A DNA stretch of 64,000 nucleotides from Megaustenia siamemsis (GCA_032433765.1 JAVIAB010000092.1:61480126-61544125); one strand, 5' to 3'; counted from the first letter of the stretch, positions 22,595-35,137 are shown. A program made the numbers and translations. The notes: a model not told the origin generated them from the letters alone.

Positions 22595-23390
22595 CACATG
22601 ATCACTAAAAAAATGTAGTGCGAGATCCGCGACCCAATCAGTTACAAGATCGTCTATAATTTTAAATTTCCCTTCATTTTAAGTTTTTAAAAATATTGAT
22701 TTTTTTATCATTATATTTTATTATTTTTAACATAAGTCCGTTTTCTTTTCAATCGGGGTTTTACCTGAGTTGGTTAACTGAAATATCCTTAGCCGCAACC
22801 GACTGTTTGATGGACGATCTTTTCAATTTACCTGTCAGACGCAGTGGACCGTTCGACAAAGTGACGAAGTGCACCGTGTGGTAAGTGCCTGGCCTGTCAC
22901 GCAGTCCCGTGTTCGAATCCTGGTGGGAGACTATTTTTTTTTATTTTTAATAATTCTGAGGTTTTTTTTACTTTCACAAATACATATTTTTTAAATAATT
23001 CTGAATTTTTACTTTCTCAAATATACTCTTTTAAAATACTCTTTCACAAATATTTTCATCTAACACACCGCGAGAGCCGATCACGAACCGCACGGCACCA
23101 CACGATAAGCCGATTACCAGCGAGACACGATCTTTTCAATTTACCTGAGTTAATCTCTCAGACACAGTAGACCGTTTCGACATACTGACGAACCAAAAAA
23201 AATTACCCCCCCAAAAAAAATAGTCAATGTCGAAAAAATAGCGAATTCAAAAAAAAAATCTTTTTTTTTTTTTTTTTTTTTTTTGGGCACGGATTTGGTG
23301 CAAGTTTCGTGCGGTTTTGGTGCAAAATCTATTGCCTTTCGGTGCATGTACGTGCACTTTTAGAATGGGTTCACAGCCACCTATACTACT
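22595..23390 (-). repeat. Right terminal inverted repeat
   Basis: Reverse complement of 17285-18080. Visible differences include CCATTC for CAAAAC near the tip and different lengths of the homopolymer runs. The tRNA-like segment lies on the plus strand at 22857-22940, with B box GTGTTCGAATCCT. Confidence 0.93.
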
Positions 23391-23744
23391 CAGGAAGACA
23401 TAATTTTACTGTTTATGTTTTTCAAAAGAGAACTTAACGAGATGTTAAATGCCGAAACTTGTCGAAAATAGCCATTTATTGTGAGGAAAAAAATGTTGCG
23501 TCTGTACGGACTAATAACAATCAGTGAGAAAAACGTGATACGTGATAAAATACAGAAACCTTTTTCAACGTTTCATTGCATTTGTGGATATAAGAAAACA
23601 CGGTTGTGAAGTGTTAATCTGCCGTCGTTGGATGTAAACATTCAAGAACAAAAACAACCAGCGGAATAGCCAAGATCAATGAGTCGTTCATGGGGTCTTG
23701 TTGTCGAACTTTTAGTTGTGTCCCTTGTTTTAGCGCGAAGCACA

Positions 23745-24155
23745 TATGGTCAAAGCAGAAACATGGACATTAGACAACAAAACAGAACAGAGAATTGAAG
23801 CCTTTGAAATGTGGATATATAGAAGAATTGGTAGAATTGGATGGAAAGAAAAGAAAACTAACGATGAAATCTTAAAACAACTAAAAATGTTAAGATAGCT
23901 ACTAAGCACAATTCAAGCAAGACAAATGCGATTTTTGAGCCATGTTAAAAGACACAACGAACTACTAAAAGTAATCCTGGAGGGGAAAATACAAGGTAAA
24001 AGAGGCAGAGGCAGACCAAGACTAACATGGATGAGTAACATCAAAAGATGGACAAATCAGCCTATGACAATCTGCACCATCAAAGCAAGAGACAGAGCAG
24101 AATGACGCTCCATGGTAGCCAACCTGCGTTGCGGAGACGGCACTCGATGATGATG
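23745..24155 (+). mobile_element. LINE-D 3' fragment
   Basis: Encodes AETWTLDNKTEQRIEAFEMW, IYRRIGRIGWKEKKTNDEIL, an in-frame stop, then TIQARQMRFLSHVKRHNELL, GKRGRGRPRLTWMSNIKRW and a final NLRCGDGTR before a GATGATGATGA tail. Two stops (LR* and AE*RS) show it is dead. The 5' truncation falls within the post-RT linker. Confidence 0.9.
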
Positions 24156-24570
24156 ACAGATGGTCAAAGATCGTTACACGTCGGTCAAATATATTTCCTA
24201 AATCTTTTCATCTTCTGCAAGCACTTAAAACAGAACTTAATTATATTAATTTGACAATTGTGTAATATTGTATTAAATATTATTTTTCATAACATATGCA
24301 AAAAGTTAGTAATAATATATAAATACATTTTTAGAGGGCACCTGATATGTAATTTTGGCCCATGTGCACATTTAACCCGACCTAGATATCTATTATTCCC
24401 GTACTGTGTTACTGGACAAAAAAAATTATCGTTTTAATGAAATAACTCGCGTCAGAGACATTATTGAATGAGAATGAACTGTGAATTATATAATTATTAC
24501 GGATATTATTTTTAAATCTCTCCGTAACGCGTTGTTTTCTCATCATCTTGTTTAAACAGGCTTAAATATA

Positions 24571-25240
24571 TAGATCATCATCATCAAGTACCATGCCTGC
24601 TGGCGTAGGTGATCATGTCTCTCCACAACTTTCGATCTCGTCAGTTATTTATCATTTCTGTTCCTGACCTTCTACCAAGCCATTCTCTTGAGCATCTGGT
24701 ATCTATTCTCTTTACTTCTCTCTGTCTCTTCGTCCCACAGTTTTTGTTTCCATTTGTTACAATATATCTCAGCTGTTCCATTCTCATTACATGGTAAAAA
24801 ATGATGATTTTCTTCCTAATATTGGAAATTAGCTTCCTTTGTGCTTTGGCCTCTTTCAGAACGTTTTCATTACTCTTCTTAGCTGTCCATGGTATTCTCA
24901 ACATTCTTCTGTAAAACCACATTTCTATAGCCTCCAGTGATTTTCTTGTAGGTTGCCCTATTATCCATGACTGACATCTATATGTTTAGACTGGTTCTAC
25001 ATAACATTTTAAAACTATTTTTCTTGTTTCTATTGTCAAAAATGTATTGCACATAATCTTCCTCATTTTTTGAAAAAGCTGCTTTCGCCTGAACCATTTA
25101 AATCCCACCTCTGTTGTACATCTACCATCTGAGGTTAAATTTGTTCCCAGATATTTAAATTCATTTACTCTTTTAATGTTGTTCCAATTGTGTTTATTGT
25201 GCATTGTGGTGATGTCTTTTTGTTTGTTGCTACCATTTGG
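24571..25240 (-). mobile_element. LINE-A 3' fragment
   Basis: Minus strand: VNEFKYLGTNLTSDGRCTTE, then KCYVEPV, EMWFYRRMLRIPWTAKKSNE, REWLGRRSGTEM and the family 3' end with (GAT)n at 24571-24586. It is broken by several shifts, and its 5' end lies just after the RT palm. Confidence 0.9.
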
Positions 25241-25915
25241 TCACTCTGACTTTTGATCAGGCAATGTGACCATTGATCTATGGTGACTTGTTAATAACTA
25301 TTTTTTTCTGAACCTAAAATTAACATGGTCAGCGGTGACATTTCGCAGAATAATGAAGGACATATTCAATTATTAGTCCAGGCAGTTTTTTTTTCTTGTT
25401 AGAAAAGCAAAAATATGCAATAGTAACAGGAAATTGTAATGCCTTTTTTAAAAGACATTTTGAGAAACCATTCCCCTCCCCCACCCACCCACCAACACCC
25501 CCACCCCAAATAAAACCTCGCTGCAACTAATCAGGTGAAAATTTTTTGTTTCATTATCCTTGAAGGCAGAACTAAAGTAGTCATCGTTATATAGAAAACA
25601 AGGACCCGTGTTCTGGATAAGAATGGTGGCGTTTCCAGCAAAACTAATACGTCAGTTAACTTGATAGGTAGTGCAGTAACCCTTTCGTGCTAAATCTCGT
25701 TAGTTCAAGACAAGGAAGTCCATGAAAAAATAATCTCTTATATATTTAAGATGAAAATAGGCGGATGAATCCATTAAGTACTTAATACAGTGCTGTGTAT
25801 TCAGTTTATCAAAATCTAAAGTTATAGAAAACCTGTGTTTGTACATACATGTTACCAACCACATGAGAATTAATCATTGATTGGTTGTTTGTTGACTGTG
25901 TTCGCCCTATGACAG
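25241..25915. other. No gene recognised
   Basis: AT-rich, with a C-rich patch (CCCACCCACCCACC, 25476-25510). No coding signal seen. Confidence 0.5.
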
Positions 25916-25919
25916 ATCA

Positions 25920-26135
25920 GAGAAGAAAATGTAAGCCTTCGAAATGTGGATCTAAAGACAATTTTGAAGAATTGGGTGAAAGGAAAAGAGCCGAGCAAGG
26001 AAGTTCTGAACCAGCTGAAAATGAAATAAATTAATTACTTAACATAATTAGAAAAACACAACTGGATTTCCTTCTCTAGGCGGCGCCATAACTCCCTTCT
26101 AAGGTCACCTTGGGAGGGAAAATACACGCTTGTTA
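25920..26135 (+). mobile_element. Very decayed LINE-D remnant
   Basis: AGAAGAAAATGTAAGCCTTCGAAATGTGGAT aligns by eye with the LINE-D block GAACAGAAAATTGAAGCCTTTGAAATGTGGAT. GGAGGGAAAATACA near 26115 matches the GGAGGGGAAAATACAAGG block. No frame survives. Confidence 0.65.
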
Positions 26136-27005
26136 AATTTGAAAAGCAACTTAGATGATTTCTTATAGATATAATTGCAATGCATATTATTATTATTAAC
26201 ATTTAATTATTCATAATTTTGACCACACTTTCATGTATTCATGCATTCAGATAGAGACGTAACTATTATTGTATATACTGTCTTGTGCTGAAGCTATTCG
26301 AAAACATAGCAGTGTATAAACAACAAACGAAGTGAACAAACTGTATACATGACCTCTCCCATATGCTAAAAGGAAACGCATAAGTTTGTTTCGTCTGCTG
26401 TGATGTCCGCCATGCTACTCATAATAACCTTCAGTTCTGACATAAAATGGACCACTGACCAGAAATTGTCATTCTGGCAGCATCACGGCAATGGAAAGAT
26501 ACATAAATACATATTCTGATAAACAAATATGTGTGTACAAACTTTCATAAAGTAGTCTAAAGTTGTAGAAGGGGTGATATCTCTAACGACATACCTTTAT
26601 AGCTGCTGAAGCGATACAAATACTTTCATTTCATGATTTGCGTTAAAAGGGGTTGTAATGCATTCGTTTATTATGTTCGATACATTTTTCTTGGTTGTTT
26701 CCCTACCATGCAACAGTATCCTAGACGTATCCTATTATATTTTCTTTACTTTCTCTTTCGTCTTTTAAAATCGAAAAGAAAGGTTTTTTGTTTTTATTTT
26801 ATGTGTCGTTCTCGAATTTTTTGTTTTGTTTTTAATTTAAATATTCCATCTCCCCATCTCGTTCAAGACGCCAACTCCAATTGTTATTTTCACATTTTAA
26901 TGTTGGCTATCTCAACTGGTTTAGACGGTTCTACAGAATAATGTGTACAGATTTATTGTATTAACTGTTGTTTTTTAAACAAAGATGAAAATAATTGACT
27001 CGTGG
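26136..27005. other. No gene recognised
   Basis: AT-rich. The 102-codon frame at 26633-26941 is Phe/Tyr/Leu-rich with no motif and is probably chance. Confidence 0.45.
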
Positions 27006-27012
27006 GATGAGG

Positions 27013-28226
27013 ATGTGTCATAAAATGTGGGATGAAGATATATCATAAAATGTGGGATGAAGATATATCATAAAATGTGGGATAAAGATATATCATAAAA
27101 TGTGGGATGAAGATATGTCATAAAATGTGGGATGAAGATATATCATAAAATGTGGGATGAAGATATATCATAAAACGTGAGATGAAGATATATCATAAAA
27201 TGTGAGATGAAGATATATCATAAAATATGACATGAAGATATATCATAAAATGTGAGATGAAGATATATCATAAAATGTGAGATGAAGATATATCATAAAA
27301 TGTGAGATGAAGATATATCATAAAATATGAGATGAAGATATATCATAAAATGTGAGATGAAGATATATCATAAAATGTGAGATGAAGATATATCATAAAA
27401 TATGAGATGAAGATATATCATAAAATGTGGGATGAAGATATATAATAAAATGTGGGATGAAGATATATCATAAAATGTGAGATGAAGATATATCATAAAA
27501 TGTGAGATGAAGATATATCATAAAATATGACATGAAGATATATCATAAAATGTGAGATGAAGATATATCATAAAATGTGAGATGAAGATATATCATAAAA
27601 TATGAGATGAAGATATATCATAAAATGTGGGATGAAGATATATCATAAAATATGAGATGAAGATATATCATAAAATGTGGGATGAAGATATATCATAAAA
27701 TATGAGACGAAGATATATCATAAAATGTGGGATGAAGATATATCATAAAATGTGAGATGAAGATATATCATAAAATATGAGATGAAGATATATCATAAAA
27801 TGTGAGATGAAGATATATCATAAAATGTGGGGTGAAGATATATCATAAAATGTGAGATGAAGATATATCATAAAATGTGATATGAAGATATATCATAAAA
27901 TGTGAGATGAAGATATATCATAAAATGTGGGATGAAGATATTTCATAAAATGTGATATGAAGATATATCATAAAATGTGGGATGAAGATATATCATAAAA
28001 TGTGTGATGAAGATATATCGTAAAATGTGGGATGAAGAAATATCATAAAATTTGTGATGAAGAAATATCATAAAATGTGTGATGAAGATATATCATAAAA
28101 TGTGAGATGAAGATATATCATAAAATGTGAGATGAAGATATATCATAAAATGTGGGATGAAGAAATATCATAAAATGTGGGATGAAGAAATATCATAAAA
28201 TGTGTGATGAAGATATATCATAAAAT
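27013..28226. repeat. 25-bp minisatellite, ~48 copies (GTGAGATGAAGATATATCAT core)
   Basis: The unit is TAAAATGTG(A/G)GATGAAGATATATCA with an exact 25-bp period. Variants (GTGGGATG, ATGAGATG, ATGACATG, GTGTGATG) occur in runs, and the central portion repeats in blocks of several units. Confidence 0.98.
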
Positions 28227-29085
28227 GACATGAACTGAAATATACCATGTACCATACATGTTGCACCTATGGCAGGAAATATCACGTTCGAATGAAACTT
28301 TACAGCAGCAACCGTATACAAGGGACATGTTACTTCAGTTTAAATCTGAAGTTATCATCGCTTGCTCTAAACATCATGTGTGATTACACTTTGTACCCTC
28401 TGCCAGAGTGCTATATTATGTTATGTTATGTTATCACCACTGCACTCTAGATCCCATAAAAATAGTAGGATTAACATTATTAGTAAAACAGAGTTTGTAC
28501 AGCGGTGGAGTGCTTAATTTTTATATCAATGGGAAGGTTTTAGTTTTGTTATATAAGAAAATTAAATATACATATTGTATGCATCTGTGTTAGAAAATAT
28601 TTGAGTGGAAAATGGAGGAGGTATTTCTGTAATGTTGAAGTAACGTGTATATTTCCTAACAAAACGATACATAGTTCAAACCACACTTAGAAAGCTCTTT
28701 AGAACTAATAACAACTCTCGGTAGTTTCAAGTGAAATTTGAATAGGTTTTATATCACTGGTTGGGCACATTTAAAAGAAGGACATTTTTGTTTTTGTTCC
28801 CTCCTCTCTGTTGTTTCATAGAGTCGAGAGTAATGGAATGTTTTTCATTCAAAGAAATCTGTTGATTGCCTCACAAATATTCTGTGGTTATATATAAATT
28901 TCGTTTATCCTACTTTTGGAAGCTTTCCTTTTCCATCTTCTTGTCACATCTCACTGTTTATACTTGTCAAATGAAACCCCAAACATATCATTGATACTTA
29001 ACAAATACTTACCATGAACGCGAGCGACGGTTATAGGGAGTTCGTGCCACTCGCTACGATCTTACTACCAGAAAATGTATCGGGT
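28227..29085. other. No gene recognised
   Basis: Unique-looking AT-rich spacer between two arrays. It includes a short GTTAT repeat (ATTATGTTATGTTATGTTAT, 28415-28435). No coding signal seen. Confidence 0.5.
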
Positions 29086-29089
29086 GCTT

Positions 29090-32000
29090 ATGGTCAGTGT
29101 TGAAGTACATCAATGATGATGGTCATTGTTGAAGTACATCTATGATGATGGTCATTGTTGAAGTACATCTATGATGATGGTAATTGTTGAAGTACATCTA
29201 TGATGGTGGTCATTGTTGAAGTACATCTATGATGATGATCATTGTTGAAGTACATCTATGATGATGGTCATTGTTGAAGTACATCTATGATGATGGTCAT
29301 TGCTGAAGTACATCTATGATGATGGTCATTGTTGAAGTACATCTATGATGATGGTAATTGTTGAAGTTCATCTATGATGGTGGTCATTGTTGAAGTACAT
29401 CTATGATGATGATCATTGTTGAAGTACATCTATGATAATGATCATTGTTGAAGTACATCTATGATGATGGTCATTATTGAAGTATATCTATGATGATGGT
29501 CATTGTTGAAGTACATCTATGATGGTGGTCATTGTTGAAGTACATCTATGATGATGATCATTGTTCAAGTACATCTATGATGATGATCATTGTTGAAGTA
29601 CATCTATGATGATGATCATTGTTGAAGTACATCTATAATGGTGGTCATTGTTGATGTACATCTATGATGATGGTCATTGTTTAAACACATCTACGATGGT
29701 GGTCATTGTTGAAGTACATCTATGATGATGATCATTGTTGAAGTACATCTATAATGGTGGTCATTGTTGATGTACATCTATGATGATGGTCATTGTTTAA
29801 GTACATATATAATGATGATCATTGTTGAAGTACATCTATGATGATGGTCATTGTTGAAGTACATCTATGATGATGGTAATTGTTGAAGTACATCTATAAT
29901 GGTGGTCATTGTTGAAGTACATCTATGATGATGGTAATTGTTGAAGTACATCTATAATGGTGGTCATTGTTGAAGTACATCTATGATGATGATCATTGTT
30001 CAAGTACATCTATGATGATGATCATTGTTGAAGTACATCTATGATGATGATCATTGTTGAAGTACATCTATAATGGTGGTCATTGTTGATGTACATCTAT
30101 GATGATGGTAATTGTTTAAATACATCTACGATGGTGGTCATTGTTGAAGTACATCGATGATGATGATCATTGTTGAAGTACATCTATAATGGTGGTCATT
30201 GTTGATGTACATCTATGATGATGGTCATTGTTTAAGTACATCTATAATGATGATCATTGTTGAAGTACATCTATGATGATGGTCATTGCTGAAGTGCATC
30301 TATGATGATGGTAATTGTTGAAGTACATCTATAATGGTGGTCATTGTTGAAGTACATCTATGATGATGATCATTGTTGAAGTACATCTATGATGATGATC
30401 ATTGTTGAAGTACATCTATGATGATGGTAATTGTTGAAGTACATCTATGATGATGATCATTGTTGAAGTACATCTATGATAATGATCATTGTTGAAGTAC
30501 ATCTATGATGATGGTGATTATTGAAGTATATCTATGATGATGTCATTGTTGAAGTACATCTATGATGGTGGTAATTGTTGAAGTACATCTATGATGGTGG
30601 TCATTGTTGAAGTACAACTACGATAGTGGTCATTGTTGAAGTACATATATGATGATGGTCATTGTTTAAGTACATCTACGATGGTGGTCATTGTTGAAGT
30701 ACATCTATGATGATGGTCATTGTTTAAGTACATCTACGATGGTGGTCATTGTTTAAGTACATCTACGATGGTGGTCATTGTTGAAGTACATCTATGATGA
30801 TGTTTATTGTTTAAGTACATCTACGAATGGTGGTCATTGTTTAAGTACATCTATGATGGTGGTCATTGATGAAGTACATCTATGATGATGGTCATTGTTG
30901 AAGTACATCTACGATGGTGGTCATTGTTTAAGTACATCTATGATGGTGGTCATTGTTGAAGTACATCTATGATGATGGTCATTGTTTAAGTACATCTACG
31001 ATGGTGGTCATTGTTTAAGTACATCTACGATGGTGGTCATTGTTGAAGTACATCTATGATGATGGTTATTGTTTAAGTACATCTACGAATGGTGGTCATT
31101 GTTTAAGTACATCTATGATGGTGGTCATTGATGAAGTACATCTATGATGATGGTCATTGTTGAAGTACATCTATGATGATGGTCATTGTTTAAGTACATC
31201 TATGATAGTGGTCATTTTTTTAAGTACATCTATGGTGGTGGTCATTGTTGAAATACATCTACGATGGTGGTCATTGTTGAAGTACATCTATGATGATGGT
31301 CATTGTTTAAGTACATCTATGATGATGGTCATTGTTCAAGTACATCTATTATGATGGTCGTTGTTGAAGTACATCTACGATGATGGTCATTGTTTAAGTA
31401 CATCTATGATAGTGGTCATTTTTTTAAGTACATCTATGATGGTGGTCATTGTTGAAATACATCTACGATGGTGGTCATTGTTGAAGTACATCTATGATGA
31501 TGGTCATTGTTTAAGTACATCTATGATGATGGTCATTGTTCAAGTACATCTATTATGATGGTCGTTGTTGAAGTACATCTACGATGGTGGTCATTGTTTA
31601 AGTACATCTATGATGGTGGTCATTGTTTAAGTACATCTATGATGGTGGTCATTGTTGAAGCACATCAACGATGGTAGTCATTGTTGAAGTACATCTACGA
31701 TGATGGTCATTGTTTAAGTACATCTATGATGGTGGTCATTGTTGAAGTAAATCTATGATGATCGTCATTGTTTAAGTACATCTGTGATGATGGTCATTGT
31801 ATAAGTACATCTATGATGGTGGTCATTGTTTAAGTACATCTATGATGATGGTCAATGTTGAAGTACATCTACGATGGTGGTCATTGTTGAAGTACATCTA
31901 CGATAGTGGTCATTGTTGAACTACATCTATGATGATGGTCATTGTTGAAGTACATCTATGTTGAAGGTCATTGTTTAAGTACATCTATGATGATGGTCAT

Positions 32001-32635
32001 TGTTCAAATACATCTATGATGATGGTCATTATTCAAGTACATCTAATGTTGGTGGTCGTTGTTGAAGTACATCTATGTTGATGGTCATTGTTGAAGTACA
32101 TCTATGATGATGGTCATTTTCAAGTACAACTATTGTGATGGTCCTTGTTCAAGTACAGCTATGATGATGGTCATTGTTCAAGTGCATCTATGATGATGGT
32201 CATTGCTCAAACACATCTATGATGATGGTCATTATTCAAGTACATCTATGATGATGGTCATTGTTCAAGTACAGCAATGATGATGGTCATTGTTCAAGTA
32301 CAGCAATGGTGATGGTCATTGTTCAAGTACAGCTATGATGATCTTAATTGTTAGAGCTGAGTTGTGATAAAGTAAACTTGTGATGATGATCATTGTTGAC
32401 GTAGAATTGAGATGCTGATCATTGTTGAATTTAAAATGTGGCGATGATCTTTGTTGAAGTAGAATTGTGATTATGGTCATTGTTGAAGTTGAATTGTCGT
32501 GATGGTCATTGTTGAAGTAGAATTGTAATGATGGTCTTTGTTGAAGTAGAATTCTGATGATGGTCATTGTTGAAATAGAATTCTGGTGATGGTTATTGTT
32601 GAAGTAGAATTGGGGTGATGGTTATTGTTGAAGTA
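29090..32635. repeat. 29-bp minisatellite, ~112 clean units plus a degenerate right edge
   Basis: The core is CATCTATGATGATGGTCATT followed by GTTGAAGTA. Unit variants (GATGATCATT, ATAATGGTGG, GTTTAAGTAC, CTACGATGG) come in repeated combinations, showing higher-order structure. From about 32340 the unit drifts to GTTGAAGTAGAATTGTGATG-type sequence with irregular length. This right-edge type continues beyond the LINE at 32636-33787. Confidence 0.98.
31157..31564. repeat. 204-bp higher-order duplication inside the 29-bp array
   Basis: 31157-31360 and 31361-31564 are nearly identical, including rare variants such as GGTCATTTTTTTAAGTAC and CTATTATGATGGTCG. The 204-bp period is seven 29-mers plus one base. 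Confidence 0.85.
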
Positions 32636-33787
32636 CACTATTGCTGAGAGAACGGAGAGACACAAAGGTGCTGATACAGGCAGAAAAATGTGTATGAATG
32701 CCGAGACATCCAATGAAGGACAGATTCCAAAACCTTGCATTGGGACGACTTAAGAGAAGCAGCGTTATCCACCAAGCCAAGCGTATTAGTAGACAAACAC
32801 CAGACATGCCAAGAGTTGTTAAACCCCTTCTGCCCATACCAGAACAGACTCCCTGGATAGATGAATCAGGATTATCAGTTCAAATACGGACAGAAGTGAA
32901 AGGAATATTTGACAAAGAGGAACAAAATAGTCTACAGCGAAAAACAATAACTCTCAGTTTCCTGGATGAAGAATACCCACAAGACCTATGGATCCGTGTG
33001 TACACAGATGGGTCAGCACAGAATGCAGTAAAGAATGGGGGAGCAGGTGCATATATAGAGTACCCAAATAACACTAGGGATATGAATAAAATAGCAACCG
33101 GGAAATTTTGTCACAATTATGATGCAGAAATACAAGCAATAAAGTTGGCAATAGAAAAACTGCTGAACAGTAATCTTAGCCCACAGCCTGTAGTGTTTTT
33201 GACAGATGCAAGATCAGTACTCCAGGCACTACAATCCAGAAAATTACCACATCTGCAGACCTTATTGACTGAACTCTGCAAGCACCACAGGGTTGCCCTG
33301 CAGTGGATCACATCTCACTGTGGAATACCAGGAAATGAGAAAGCAGATCAGTTGGCAAAAGGAAGGTTCAACAGGCACACAACTAGATACACCAGTTACA
33401 TACCATCATAAGAAACAGATAATCAAATCAATCAGAGGACCACAAGCCCCAAATCAGGATGCCTTTCATAATATGAATATATATGAACAAGTTATCATTA
33501 TACGCCTAAGAACAGGACACAATCGACTCCATAGTCACATGTATACAAAATTCAAGATCGGCACACCAACTACTTGTACATGTGGACAGGCACCCCAGAC
33601 TGCTGAACACACATACTTCAAGACTGCACTGAATATAGTAGACTGAGGAAAATCCATTGGCCCATAGATACAACACTACAGACAAAACTATATGGGCCAC
33701 TGCAAGAATTACAAAAGACAGTAAAATTCATACAGGAAACGACATTGCTGATATAGACAATACTTCGAGCGAACGAAAGATAGATAG
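32636..33787 (+). mobile_element. LINE-H: 5'-truncated LINE with RNase H, inserted in the 29-bp array
   Basis: Non-repetitive coding sequence sits between two parts of one minisatellite and ends in a short GATA-like tail (AAAGATAGATAGATT). ATTGTTGAAGTA flanks both sides (32624-32635 and 33788-33799). It fits a target duplication, but the phrase is also part of the array unit and so proves little. Confidence 0.92.
32698..33646 (+). pseudogene. LINE ORF2 C-terminal part: RNase H domain and terminal zinc-knuckle region, frameshifted
   Basis: A 237-codon frame (32698-33411) carries a type I RNase H: VYTDGSAQNAVKNGGAGAYI with Asp104, HNYDAEIQAIKLAIEKL with Glu144, VVFLTDARSVLQAL with Asp170, and ITSHCGIPGNEKADQLAKG with His at about 207 and Asp217. 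All catalytic positions are present. The coding sequence then continues in the +1 frame (about 33390-33646) with the LINE C-terminal region LDTPVTYHHKK, IIRLRTGHNRLHSHMYTKFK and CTCGQAPQTAEHT. One frameshift near 33365-33395 and the missing endonuclease and RT make it non-functional. RNase H removes the RNA strand during target-primed reverse transcription in LINE clades that keep it. Confidence 0.92.
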
Positions 33788-34340
33788 ATTGTTGAAGTAG
33801 AATTGTGGTGATGGTTATTGTTGAAGTAGAATTTGGGTGATGGTCTTTGTTGAAGTAGAATTGTGGTGATGGTTATTGTTGAAGTAGAATTGTGGTGATG
33901 GTCATTGTTGAAGTAGAATTTTGATTATGGTCATTGTTGAAGTAGAATTTTGATTATGGTCATTGTTGAAGTAGAATTTTGATGTTGGTCATTGTTGAAG
34001 TAGATTTGTGGTTATGGTCATTGTTGAAGTAGAATTGTGGTGATGGTTATTGTTGAAGTAGAAATGTGATTATGGTCATTGTTGAAGTAGAATTGTGTTG
34101 ATGGTCATTCATTGTCGAAGGAGAGTTGTTGTGATGATCATCGTTCTAGTAGAGTTGTGATATTGGTTATTGTTCAAGTTGAGTTGTGGTGATGGTTATT
34201 GTTCACGTAGAGTTGTGATGATGGTTCTTTTTTGGGTAAATATATGATAATGGTCATTCTTCAAAAAGAGTTGTGATTATGCCTTTCTTCATGTAGTGTT
34301 GTGATGATGGCCATTTTTGAGTATAATTATAATGATATTC
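33788..34340. repeat. 29-bp array, right part (GTTGAAGTAGAATTGTGGTG type)
   Basis: Same degenerate unit type as 32340-32635: ATTGTTGAAGTAGAATT(G/T)TG followed by GTGATGGT. It decays to the right and fades out by 34340. Confidence 0.9.
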
Positions 34341-34429
34341 CTTATTCGAGTATAGATTACATCTGTCTCTCAAATTTTGTATTGCGACATTTTGCACCAG
34401 TATCGATTGTTTCCATAATTCTCTCCGTC

Positions 34430-35137
34430 TTTCATCATCTTTTAGTGCTGGCTCCACATTGAAAGTTTTCTACCATCAAGGACCATTCCGCTTTTATTTC
34501 TAGCTTTGATATATCAGGTTGTCATAGGCTGAATTGTCCATTTTTGTATGTTACCCTTCCATGTTATTCTTGGTCTGACTCTGCCTCTTTTACCATACCC
34601 TTCCATGATTATACTTTTAGTAGGCTGCTGTGTCTTTCAACAGGCCCCAACAATCGCATTTGTCTTGTTTGAATTGTGTTTAGCAGTTCTCTTTTCATAT
34701 TTAGTTGTCTTAAGACTTCATGGTTTGTTTTCTTTATTTTCCATCAAATTATTCCTATTCTTCAATAAAATCACATTTCAAAGGCTCCAATTTTCTATTC
34801 TGTTTTCTTGTCTAATGTCTATGTTTCTGCACCATACAGAAATGCTGAGAAGATGTAACATTTTGCCATTCCAATTTTTAGCCTTGGTCTTATTTGTTTC
34901 GATGTTACTATATTTTTCATGGCATTAAAATTGCTTTTTACCGTTCCTATTCTTTTGTTTATTTCAGTTTTACATTTTCTATCAATGGTTATAGTAGGTC
35001 CAAAGTAGTTGTAGATCTGAACTGTATCCAGGTCTATTTCCCAACTTTGATATCCACTTGTGGGGTTTGAGTATTAACTTTGTTTAAGATCATAGCTTTA
35101 GTCTTTTTGCTATTCATATCTAATCCATATTTTTTAG
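34430..35137 (-). mobile_element. LINE-D fragment, inverted neighbour of the next copy
   Basis: The minus strand reads from SKKTKAMILNKVNTQTPQVD (post-palm RT region) through EIEFWRLEM-like and TRQMRLLGPVERHSSLLK-like blocks to a CCATTCCGC..TCATCATC-type 3' end. Multiple shifts. Its 5' end meets the plus-strand copy at 35138. Confidence 0.85.

Larger units (their letters stand above)
17285..23390. mobile_element. 6.1-kb element with ~796-bp terminal inverted repeats and 6-bp TSD; Polinton-like ends
   Basis: Both ends start AGTAGTATAGGTGGCTGTG (left 17285, right 23390 read inward), and the arms stay alignable with only scattered differences for about 796 bp. CAGGAA lies immediately outside each end (17279-17284 and 23391-23396), a 6-bp target duplication. 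Long TIRs, an AG terminus and a 6-bp duplication are the known hallmarks of Polinton/Maverick elements, but those are usually 15-20 kb and carry polymerase B, integrase and capsid genes, none of which is visible here. Inside lie two mirror-image minisatellites, a 147-bp satellite, a LINE-B scrap and one possible exon. If the call is right, it is a gutted non-autonomous derivative. A foldback element of another class is the alternative. Confidence 0.7.

Noticed and set aside
17285..23390. Simple assembly palindrome
   Set aside because: The interior is not symmetrical (823-bp one-sided segment, 147-bp satellite, LINE scrap), the arms differ at several bases, and a 6-bp duplication flanks the unit. 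It still deserves a long-read check.
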